Shown piece after piece: positions 1 through 5,080 of a stretch of 22,056 bases of DNA. Location: assembly GCA_937862675.1 (NCBI GenBank), contig CALMEC010000250.1, positions 1 through 22,056 of the forward strand, read 5' to 3'. This DNA comes from an uncultured Actinomycetes bacterium. Lineage in GTDB: Bacteria > Actinomycetota > Thermoleophilia > Miltoncostaeales > Miltoncostaeaceae. Under the pieces are notes generated by a model. That model searched no databases and was not told the DNA's origin. It worked only from the letters and a program-made list of their open reading frames with translations. The translations under genes and the position numbers were made by a program. Within the stretch, counting starts at the first letter, position 1. Every line of letters starts with the position of its first letter.

Positions 1-103
1 GCTTCTCGGTGAGCCGGAGCAGCTGCGCCCGCTCCGCCGACGTGAGGACCTCGAGGGCCGGGGCCAGGGCCTCGTCCCTCGCCCGCAGCACCGCCTGGGC
101 CCG
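1..103 (-). CDS. MarR-family transcriptional regulator, C-terminal fragment
   Basis: The minus strand has an open frame at the very edge of the window that translates to about 34 residues ending in a stretch like ALEVLTSAERAQLLRLTEK. The 'L(T/S)xxERxxLxRLxxK' pattern is the usual last helix pair of MarR-type winged-helix repressors, which form the dimer interface. Both ends are missing: the C-terminus runs off position 1 and the rest of the protein is replaced by secretin sequence just beyond position 103. The base composition (about 78% GC) fits the actinobacterial part of the window, not the secretin next to it. The call rests on a short motif only; a chance frame is possible but the match is good. 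Confidence 0.5.
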
Positions 104-115
104 GCGCCGACCCTG
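95..115. other. Probable chimeric junction: actinobacterial MarR tail to proteobacterial secretin
   Basis: Left of about 103 the minus strand codes for a MarR C-terminus; right of it the plus strand codes for a secretin with no start codon or ribosome-binding site of its own. GC content drops across the point. Two coding sequences in opposite strands both lose their missing halves here, which is unlike a natural intergenic region. Confidence 0.6.
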
Positions 116-1402
116 AACAGCCCGCTGCCCGGCGCGCTGACCGCGGGCGGCGGCTTGTCCGCCGCGTCGCAAGCGACGCCGCTGCTCGATAACGCCCTGA
201 ACGTCGAGTTCAAGAACAGCGAGAAGATGCCGCTCGCTACCATGCTCGATACCGTTGCGACGCGGCTCGGTATCAACTGGGAGTTCAACAGCGAGAAGGG
301 TGTCATCCGCTTTTACCGTCTGGTGACGAAGACGTGGCAACTGCCGATGCAGGCCGGCACCAACTCGTTCACCACTGAGTTCAAGCAGTCCGCGCAAGGC
401 TCGAGCTCCGGTAGCACCAGTGGCGGCCAGAGCAACCAGGTGGACGCGGTGGCTAAGTCCGAGATCAAGGATCAGGACGATCTGGCGGGTGTGAAGAAGA
501 GCATCGAGCCGGCGATGACGCTGGTCGGCAACGCGGAACTCAACCCGGCGACCGGCCTGTTGACGCTGCGCGATACCAAGGAAGCGGTGGATGCCGCCGA
601 CGAGATCGTGCGTCGTCAGGTGGCAATCTACTCGCGCATGGTGACGCTCAAATTCCAGATGATCGACCTGACCGTGTCCGACAACGGCGAGGCGGGCGTG
701 GACTGGAATGTGGTGCTGACGAAGGCTTTGAACAACCTGCCGGGATTCACGGCGACGGCGCTATCGCCGGCGACGCTGGTTTCGTCGTCCGCGGGCAGCT
801 TGGGGCTGAACCTGACGTCGGGTGGCTTCAGCGGAACGCAGGCCATTGTCAGCGCACTCAAGCAATACGGCACGGTGACGTCGAACCTGACGATTCCAGT
901 CTCGATGCGTAACCGGCACGGTTTTCAGTACAACAACCGTCGCACGTTCTCGTACGTGTCCGGCACGACGCCCGCGGCATCGAGCGTCGGCGGCACGGGC
1001 GGCGTCCCCGGCATCACGACATCGACGGCCACTGTCGGCTTCAAGCTGGCCGTCTACGCGGACGCGACGTCGCGGGATGACGTGAACCTGACGATCGCGC
1101 TGGATCAGTCCAAGCAGGACGGCCCGCTGGAAAAATTCACGTCCGGCTCTGGCGACAACCAGCAGTCTGTGCAGACCATCAACCTCGTCGGCAAAGGTAT
1201 CCCGAAGCAGGATCTCATCGTGCGCAACGGGCAGACCGTACTCATGACGGCGCTGGATCAAGACGACACGCAGAACACGCGCCGCACCCTCGGCGAGTCA
1301 CTGCCGATGATCCTGGGTGGATCGCAGACGGTATCCAAGACGCGCACCTTCACGCTGCTGCTGGCGACCGTGATGGTGCAAGACCAAGGCGAGGCGAGGT
1401 AA
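104..1402 (+). CDS. pilN: PilN-like secretin of type IVb pilus (5' truncated)
   Basis: Outer-membrane secretin subunit; family members assemble into a ring through which a type IVb (R64 thin-pilus type) pilus crosses the outer membrane. The visible part is about 430 residues. It has an N-domain (N0/N1-like, around TMLDTVATRLGINWEF), a Ser/Gly-rich linker (about residues 80-95 counted from the TTG at 155), and a C-terminal secretin domain with the typical DLIVRNGQTVLMTAL block and the closing strands TRTFTLLLATVMVQ. Full-length PilN proteins are about 520-570 aa with a lipoprotein signal peptide; here the signal peptide and about 100 residues are missing, because the frame runs into unrelated DNA near 103. 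The TTG at 155 is the first possible start but has no ribosome-binding site and lies inside the domain, so it is not the true start. A stop at 1400-1402 is followed 3 nt later by another ORF, as in a pil operon. Base use is clearly less GC-rich than the rest of the window. Source is probably a betaproteobacterial or other proteobacterial plasmid or island. Confidence 0.8.
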   Translation, partial: APTLNSPLPGALTAGGGLSAASQATPLLDNALNVEFKNSEKMPLATMLDTVATRLGINWEFNSEKGVIRFYRLVTKTWQLPMQAGTNSFTTEFKQSAQGSSSGSTSGGQSNQVDAVAKSEIKDQDDLAGVKKSIEPAMTLVGNAELNPATGLLTLRDTKEAVDAADEIVRRQVAIYSRMVTLKFQMIDLTVSDNGEAGVDWNVVLTKALNNLPGFTATALSPATLVSSSAGSLGLNLTSGGFSGTQAIVSALKQYGTVTSNLTIPVSMRNRHGFQYNNRRTFSYVSGTTPAASSVGGTGGVPGITTSTATVGFKLAVYADATSRDDVNLTIALDQSKQDGPLEKFTSGSGDNQQSVQTINLVGKGIPKQDLIVRNGQTVLMTALDQDDTQNTRRTLGESLPMILGGSQTVSKTRTFTLLLATVMVQDQGEAR

Positions 1403-1405
1403 ATC

Positions 1406-1515
1406 ATGCGCGCACTTCGTCAATTCGTCTCGGATCTGGTGAACCTGTATCAGTGGAGCCTGCCGGTGGCCGTAGTGACCTGGCTTCCTTGCCTGCTGGC
1501 CGTTGCCATTCAACC
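1406..1515 (+). CDS. Small membrane-protein ORF after pilN, cut off at its 3' side
   Basis: The ATG at 1406 follows the secretin stop by 3 nt and has GAGG (1393-1399 area) in front of it, so the two genes are translationally linked. The first 35 or so residues contain one hydrophobic segment (WSLPVAVVTWLPCLLAVA), suggesting an inner-membrane anchor. In R64-type operons pilO follows pilN, but I cannot recognise PilO from so little. After about residue 36 the frame runs into very GC-rich DNA of a different character and stays open by chance to 1918; those later codons are not believable protein. The end given is the approximate point where the sequence changes, not a stop codon. Confidence 0.45.
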
Positions 1516-1560
1516 TCGTGCGGACAGGATCGGGGTAGCGATCGCGATGGTGGCGGTCAG
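1500..1560. other. Probable chimeric junction: pil operon to actinobacterial plasmid DNA
   Basis: The pil operon ORF loses coding character between about 1500 and 1560 and the sequence turns into GC-rich, C- and G-tract-rich DNA that carries an iteron (1909-1927) matching the origin further downstream. No insertion sequence, tRNA or repeat is visible at the change, so a natural transposition boundary is not supported. The exact base cannot be fixed. Confidence 0.55.
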
Positions 1561-1908
1561 GCCTGTCTGGGCCCGGGGCCGGGGGGGATCGGAGGCGAGG
1601 AGGTCCATTGCCAATTGGGACGCCCGCCGGGGCCCGGGGTGCAGCCCCCCTTCCCCCCGCCGGCCCGGAACCCGCCGGGACGCGGGGGCGAGAGACTCGA
1701 CGCGGCTGACCGGACACGTCCGCTCCGGCGGGCGACGGTCGCACCCCCGTCCCCCGGAGGAACGGAAGCCGTGGACCCAACTCCACACCGGACGGCGGCG
1801 GTCCGGCAGGTCTCCCCACGCCCGTCACACGACCACGGTCCCGCAGCCGGCGGACATCGCGCCCGTCGGACATCGAAGCGGGAATCCTGCCGCACCGCCG
1901 ACACGACA

Positions 1909-1927
1909 CCCGGGGTAAACGACTCGC
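1909..1927 (-). repeat. Outlying iteron in inverse orientation
   Basis: Read on the minus strand this is GCGAGTCGTTTACCCCGGG, which fits the 19-bp iteron consensus of the array at 4559-5038 (GCGAGTSGNNTACCCCSGG). It lies about 2.6 kb from the next iteron, on the other side of the par and rep genes, and points the opposite way. It shows that 1909 and 5038 belong to one replicon. It may be a Rep binding site used for handcuffing or par regulation. Confidence 0.75.
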
Positions 1928-1993
1928 GCCCGTCACCCGGGCCGGGGCACCGGACAGATGGGACTCCCCCGCCCACAATCCGAACCATATGAA

Positions 1994-2020
1994 TGTACAT
2001 GCAGCGCTGTACATGCAGCG
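1994..2020 (+). repeat. Tandem direct repeat of 13 bp upstream of parA
   Basis: Two exact copies of TGTACATGCAGCG at 1994-2006 and 2008-2020, 14 bp start to start, each with the palindrome TGTACA inside. A partial copy (TGCAGCGCT) follows at 2110-2118. Tandem short repeats in front of a parA gene are typical of centromere-like sites bound by ribbon-helix-helix partners, and the gene after parA could encode such a partner. That link is inference. Confidence 0.5.
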
Positions 2021-2216
2021 AATGTCGTCACCACATTCACATACTTCGGATGTCGTCCACCTCCGGAGATGCAACGCTTCCCTCCATCCCGTTGAGGTAC
2101 AGCGCATTGCCTGCAGCGCTTCCCGTGCTCTCGTTGTCCGGCTGGTGATGACGATCGGCGTAGCACGTCCTCTTCTGGCGGCCCACCGGTTGATCCCATC
2201 AGGAGGACATCCCGCG

Positions 2217-2246
2217 TTGCTGGCGAACATGTGGACGTCATACGGT
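2217..2246 (+). promoter_or_regulatory. Candidate promoter of the par operon
   Basis: TTGCTG (2217-2222) and TACGGT (2241-2246) resemble -35 and -10 boxes with an 18-bp spacer and would start transcription about 17 nt before the GTG at 2270. A 12-bp direct repeat (TGTGGACGTCAT at 2230-2241 and 2269-2280) covers the -10 edge and the start codon and could bind an autorepressor. Sequence-only prediction. Confidence 0.35.
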
Positions 2247-2269
2247 GGGAATGCGGATGAGGAGTCGCT

Positions 2270-3067
2270 GTGGACGTCATCGCGATCAGCAATCAGAAGG
2301 GTGGGGTGGGGAAGACCACGACCACCGTCAACCTGGCCGAGGCCGCACGGAGACGTGGGCTCCGGGTGCTCACGATCGACGCCAACCCCCAGGCGCATCT
2401 GTCCCGCCACGTCGGCATGGACCCCGACGCGGTCGGGCTCTCGGCCCTGCTGCGCGCGGCGGCCAACCTGCGTCTGAACGAGGACATGATCCGTGCAGTG
2501 TTCGATCAGCCGCGAAGCGGCGACATCGACTGCGGAGACGTCATCCCCGCCGAGAACTCACTGGACGACGACGCCGCGGTCCTGCTCAACGTGTCCGGCC
2601 GCGAGCAGCTTCTTCGTGAGGTGCTCGCACCCCTCGACGACGACTACGACGTAGCCATCATCGACACGGCCCCCGGGTTCGACCTCATCGCAACCAACGC
2701 ATGGGTGGCCGCGGACGGGATACTCGTGCCCTGCCCGCCGGAGGTCTACGCATTGGAGGGTCTCGCCAAGCTGGCGCGCCACCTCGCCGAGATACGCCAT
2801 CGCCTGAACCCCGGCCTCCAGGTGCGCGGGATCCTGCTGACCCTGGCCGAACTCCACACCGTCGACGGGCGTGCCACCGCCGACGCGTTGCGGGCCGGCG
2901 CGCCGTGGCCGGTCCTCGACACGGTCGTCTCCAAACGCGTGGCCTACCGGCAGGCGGCGAGCGAGCGGGTGGGGGTGACCGCGATCGACCCGAAGCTCCG
3001 CGAGGTCTGGGATCGGATCGCCGACGAGGTCTTCACCACGGATCGGAGCGTGACCCATGTCGGGTGA
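2270..3067 (+). CDS. parA: ParA-type partition ATPase
   Basis: Cytoplasmic P-loop ATPase that binds DNA non-specifically in its ATP form and moves plasmid or chromosome copies by interacting with a centromere-binding partner. The 265 aa length and the lack of an N-terminal DNA-binding extension match the short (type Ib-like) ParA proteins of plasmids. The deviant Walker A motif KGGVGKT is at residues 10-16, followed by DANPQAH (38-44) and the Walker A' / B block IIDTAPG (130-136), with PCPPEVYALEG at about 154-164. The start is the GTG at 2270: AGGAG lies 6 nt upstream (2260-2264) and the protein begins MDVIAISNQKGG as usual for the family. The next gene overlaps its stop by 11 bp. It probably stabilises the replicon defined by the rep gene and iterons nearby. 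Confidence 0.9.
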   Translation: MDVIAISNQKGGVGKTTTTVNLAEAARRRGLRVLTIDANPQAHLSRHVGMDPDAVGLSALLRAAANLRLNEDMIRAVFDQPRSGDIDCGDVIPAENSLDDDAAVLLNVSGREQLLREVLAPLDDDYDVAIIDTAPGFDLIATNAWVAADGILVPCPPEVYALEGLAKLARHLAEIRHRLNPGLQVRGILLTLAELHTVDGRATADALRAGAPWPVLDTVVSKRVAYRQAASERVGVTAIDPKLREVWDRIADEVFTTDRSVTHVG

Positions 3068-3602
3068 CGGTACGAGCGCACGCGATCACGCACTCAAGGA
3101 CCTGGCCGCGAACGCCGCGAGCTTCGATCGGCCGGCGACGGACGTCCTCACGCGCCCTGGCCCCGGTCCGGAGTCGGGGGGCGGTCCGGTGACACGCCGG
3201 CGCTCGGTGACGACCCGGGTCCCCGAGCCCGTCGCGGAGGCGGCCGGTCCGGCCGAACGGGCCGCATACGTGCCGGTCGCCGTCGCGCCGGAACGCGGCA
3301 ACACGCGTCCCGCGGTCCCCGTGGACGGGCGTCTTCACATGCGCGTCGCCCAGGCGACGCTCGACGCGCTCGATGCGCTCGTCGCCGACTGGAAGGACGA
3401 CCACCCCGGACGGCGCGACCTGGAACGTGCGACGCTCGTGCGCATCGGTCTCGCCATGGTTCTCGCCGACGTGCGCGAGCACGGCGACCAGGGGGCGGTG
3501 GGGGAGGCCGTCGCAGCGGCCCTCGACCCGGCCGTGCGTCACACGGCCAACCCCATGCCGCCGCTCGAGCGCTGGATCACACCCCCGGCGCGGTCACGGT
3601 AG
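3057..3602 (+). CDS. Putative ParA partner (ribbon-helix-helix-like, centromere-binding)
   Basis: 181 aa, starting inside the last codons of parA (11-bp overlap), so the two are translationally coupled. The N-terminal ~85 residues are Pro/Gly/Arg-rich and probably disordered; the part from about residue 90 to 140 (RLHMRVAQATLDALDALVADW, then an LERATLVRIGLAMVL helix) has the strand-helix-helix pattern of ribbon-helix-helix proteins: a short basic strand, a helix, then a second amphipathic helix. There is no ParB helix-turn-helix or CTPase box (GERR motif). By position it should be the partner that binds the centromere and contacts ParA, as ParG/ParR-type proteins do for short ParAs. Its 3' end overlaps the 3' end of the convergent rep gene by 26 bp. 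Function is inferred from context and fold pattern only. Confidence 0.6.
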   Translation: MSGDGTSARDHALKDLAANAASFDRPATDVLTRPGPGPESGGGPVTRRRSVTTRVPEPVAEAAGPAERAAYVPVAVAPERGNTRPAVPVDGRLHMRVAQATLDALDALVADWKDDHPGRRDLERATLVRIGLAMVLADVREHGDQGAVGEAVAAALDPAVRHTANPMPPLERWITPPARSR

Positions 3603-4512
3603 CGCGCCGGATGGCGCCGCGACGCAGGATGGGTGCCCGGGGGATCCGGCTGACGACGACCTGGTTCACCCATCCCCCGCGGGTGTCGAGCACCCGTTCA
3701 CGGCTGAAGGCGTACCGGGAGTCGAGGCTCGCGATGGCCTCACAGGCGCGCATGACGGCGGCGACGTTGTCGCGGTCACGCTTGCAGGAGGATCCGAGAG
3801 AGGCGAACAGGGGTCCCGCGAGGGTGTAACTGTGCCATTCGAGGCCGTTCTCGCGGGTCATGAAACGATCGTTCTCGAGCAGCCCGTAGAACTTCCGGGC
3901 GATCGGCGGCAGGTCACGGACGATGTCCCAGTCGAGCCACTCGCCGGCCTCGTTGCGCAACTGCTCCAGGAACCAGCTGCCGAGGAAGATCGCCCCCTGC
4001 CGCTGCGCCTTCCCGTTCGCGATGACCGGCCAGATGATCCGGTCGATGATCCCGAAGTGGTCCTCGTGGGTCTTGCGCCCCGTCACCGGGTCGTTCACCT
4101 CACCCTCCCAGCGTGCCTCCTGGAGGTTCAGGAGGGTCTGCCGGAGGGCCTGGCGGGCCGGCTTGCCGTTGTGCTGCCAGCTGAAGTCGTGGAGGATGCG
4201 GTACTGGGTGAAGGGGACCGCGGTGTTCCCGGGGGCCTCCATCTGGAGCCAGCGGGAGCCGAGCCAGACGATCATCTTGTACGCGTTCGGTCCGATCTGG
4301 CGTCCCTGTTTCTGCGAGATGGTGCCGAGCCGGTCGGCGATGGCCACTCCGGCGGCGATCTCCAGTCCCTTGCGCGCGGTGGAACGGTCGGCGAACCCAT
4401 GCCGCAGCGGCTGCTCCAGCCGGGCCAGGTTCTGCGGCTCGATGAGGGCGAGCTGCTCCTGGAGTCCGGTGAGTGCCGGTTCGTCACGTGGTGGTGGGAC
4501 GGGTGAGGACAT
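3577..4512 (-). CDS. Plasmid replication initiator (RepA/TrfA-like)
   Basis: 311-aa protein read from the ATG at 4512. Two winged-helix-like blocks are visible: about residues 98-165 (FTQYRILHDFSW with a following basic helix, ending FGIIDRIIWPVIANG) and about 195-285 (WDIVRDLPPIARKFYGLLEN, then DRDNVAAVMRACEAIASL). The 'LPPIARKxYxxLE' signature is shared with TrfA-like and actinobacterial plasmid Rep proteins that bind iterons and open the origin. The iteron array directly upstream (4559-5038) supports the role strongly. The frame is open further upstream to 4953 but that part overlaps the iterons and is Arg/Pro-rich, so it is rejected as coding. No clear ribosome-binding site precedes the ATG; leaderless translation, frequent in actinobacteria, or the GTG at 4533 are alternatives. 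Expression is probably self-limited through Rep binding to the iterons. Confidence 0.75.
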   Translation of the reverse strand: MSSPVPPPRDEPALTGLQEQLALIEPQNLARLEQPLRHGFADRSTARKGLEIAAGVAIADRLGTISQKQGRQIGPNAYKMIVWLGSRWLQMEAPGNTAVPFTQYRILHDFSWQHNGKPARQALRQTLLNLQEARWEGEVNDPVTGRKTHEDHFGIIDRIIWPVIANGKAQRQGAIFLGSWFLEQLRNEAGEWLDWDIVRDLPPIARKFYGLLENDRFMTRENGLEWHSYTLAGPLFASLGSSCKRDRDNVAAVMRACEAIASLDSRYAFSRERVLDTRGGWVNQVVVSRIPRAPILRRGAIRRATVTAPGV

Positions 4513-4558
4513 TCGGTGACGGGACGTTTGCACACGTCGCCGAGGATTGCGCGGGGGC

Positions 4559-4577
4559 GCGAGTGAATTACCCCGGG
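4559..4577 (+). repeat. Iteron 1 (rep-proximal)
   Basis: GCGAGTGAATTACCCCGGG, a 19-bp copy of the iteron, lying 47 bp upstream of the rep start and apart from the main cluster. Its position close to the rep promoter suggests it serves autorepression of rep. Confidence 0.75.
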
Positions 4578-4654
4578 TACCTCGCTCGCAACGTGTGATC
4601 GCCGCGGGTCGGGCGCCCGGGCCGATTGGCACGGGCGGCGGCGCCCGACCCTGG

Positions 4655-4715
4655 AATGACTGGTCTTTTAACTGCATACTGAACTGCCGGCGCAAAAATC
4701 GGCTGTTTTGCAGGT
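4655..4715. promoter_or_regulatory. AT-rich stretch inside oriV (possible DNA unwinding element)
   Basis: Between iteron 1 and the iteron cluster the sequence turns locally AT-rich (GGTCTTTTAACTGCATACTG, then a CAAAAATC and a CTGTTTTG run), in a neighbourhood of over 70% GC. In iteron plasmids such a stretch beside the Rep binding sites is where strands open. No 13-mer repeats are visible. Confidence 0.45.
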
Positions 4716-4732
4716 GTTCCGTGGATCGTTGC

Positions 4733-5038
4733 GCGAGGCGTTTACCCGGGGTGGCGCGAGTGGGATACCCCCGGTCGATTGCGAGCCGTCTACCCCCGTT
4801 CCGCCGCGCCGTGAACCCGGTGCGCGAGTGGGATACCCCCGGTATCGGCGTGCGGTCGGGGTCGTCCGCGAGTCGTCTACCCCGGTCGTGTGCCGCTTCC
4901 CGGGGGCGATCGGCGGTTGGCGCGAGTGGAATACCCCGGTTCCGGTGCGTCACCTGAGCCGCGGTGTGGGCGCCGCACGCCGGTGAGCGAGTCGATTACC
5001 CGGGGTGGGGGGTGGAGGCGCGAGTCATTTCCCCGGGG
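4733..5038 (+). repeat. Iteron array of plasmid origin (eight copies)
   Basis: Eight imperfect 19-bp copies of GCGAGTSGNNTACCCCSGG in one orientation, starting at 4733, 4756, 4781, 4824, 4868, 4922, 4987 and 5020. The invariant parts are GCGAG at the left and (T)ACCC(C)CGG at the right; the middle two to four bases vary. Start-to-start distances are 23, 25, 43, 44, 54, 65 and 33 bp, most of them close to whole numbers of helical turns, so most copies would face the same side of the DNA. Together with iteron 1, the AT-rich stretch and the DnaA box this is a convincing oriV for the Rep protein encoded next to it. Confidence 0.9.
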
Positions 5039-5047
5039 TGTGGACAA
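5039..5047 (-). promoter_or_regulatory. DnaA box TTGTCCACA
   Basis: The minus strand reads TTGTCCACA, the consensus DnaA box of high-GC actinobacteria, immediately next to the last iteron (which ends at 5038). Iteron plasmids commonly need host DnaA bound beside the Rep sites. Confidence 0.65.
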
Positions 5048-5063
5048 GATCTCCGGCGATGGG

Positions 5064-5078
5064 GGACCACGCGGGTCC
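5064..5078. terminator. Weak hairpin after the VWA gene
   Basis: GGACC-ACGCG-GGTCC forms a 5-bp stem just beyond the stop (5081) of the VWA gene. There is no T-run; a weak candidate only. Confidence 0.25.
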
Positions 5079-5080
5079 GG

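Larger units (their letters stand above)
1560..2216. other. Non-coding region upstream of parA (possible centromere / second origin arm)
   Basis: About 650 bases without a convincing gene: several frames are open on both strands but they lack ribosome-binding sites, are dominated by Arg, Pro and Gly, and match nothing I know. The left part holds long G and C tracts. The right part (1980-2130) is less GC-rich and contains a tandem 13-bp repeat and one inverted iteron, listed separately. Its position in front of parA makes it a candidate partition site (parS/parC) region. Confidence 0.5.
4559..5047. other. Plasmid replication origin (oriV)
   Basis: The interval contains all parts of an iteron-type origin: nine iterons, an AT-rich stretch (4655-4715), and a DnaA box at the far end, directly upstream of a replication initiator gene. 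The host range is probably actinobacterial given the DnaA box type and base composition. Confidence 0.8.

Noticed and set aside
104..1402. Type II or type III secretion secretin
   Set aside because: The layout (short N-domain, Ser/Gly linker, TLLLATVMV end) and the small ORF directly behind fit the PilN type better; with the N-terminus missing this is not absolute.
1406..1918. A 170-aa protein after pilN
   Set aside because: Only the first ~36 codons look like protein; the rest is Arg/Pro/Gly-rich translation of plasmid non-coding DNA beyond the join.
4513..4953. N-terminal extension of the rep frame across the iterons
   Set aside because: The added codons translate the iterons and are rich in Arg and Pro; the family starts near the ATG at 4512, and origins are not normally coding.
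4733..5038. CRISPR array
   Set aside because: The repeats are only 19 bp and degenerate, the gaps are uneven (4-46 bp), there are no cas genes, and a rep gene is next to them; they are iterons.
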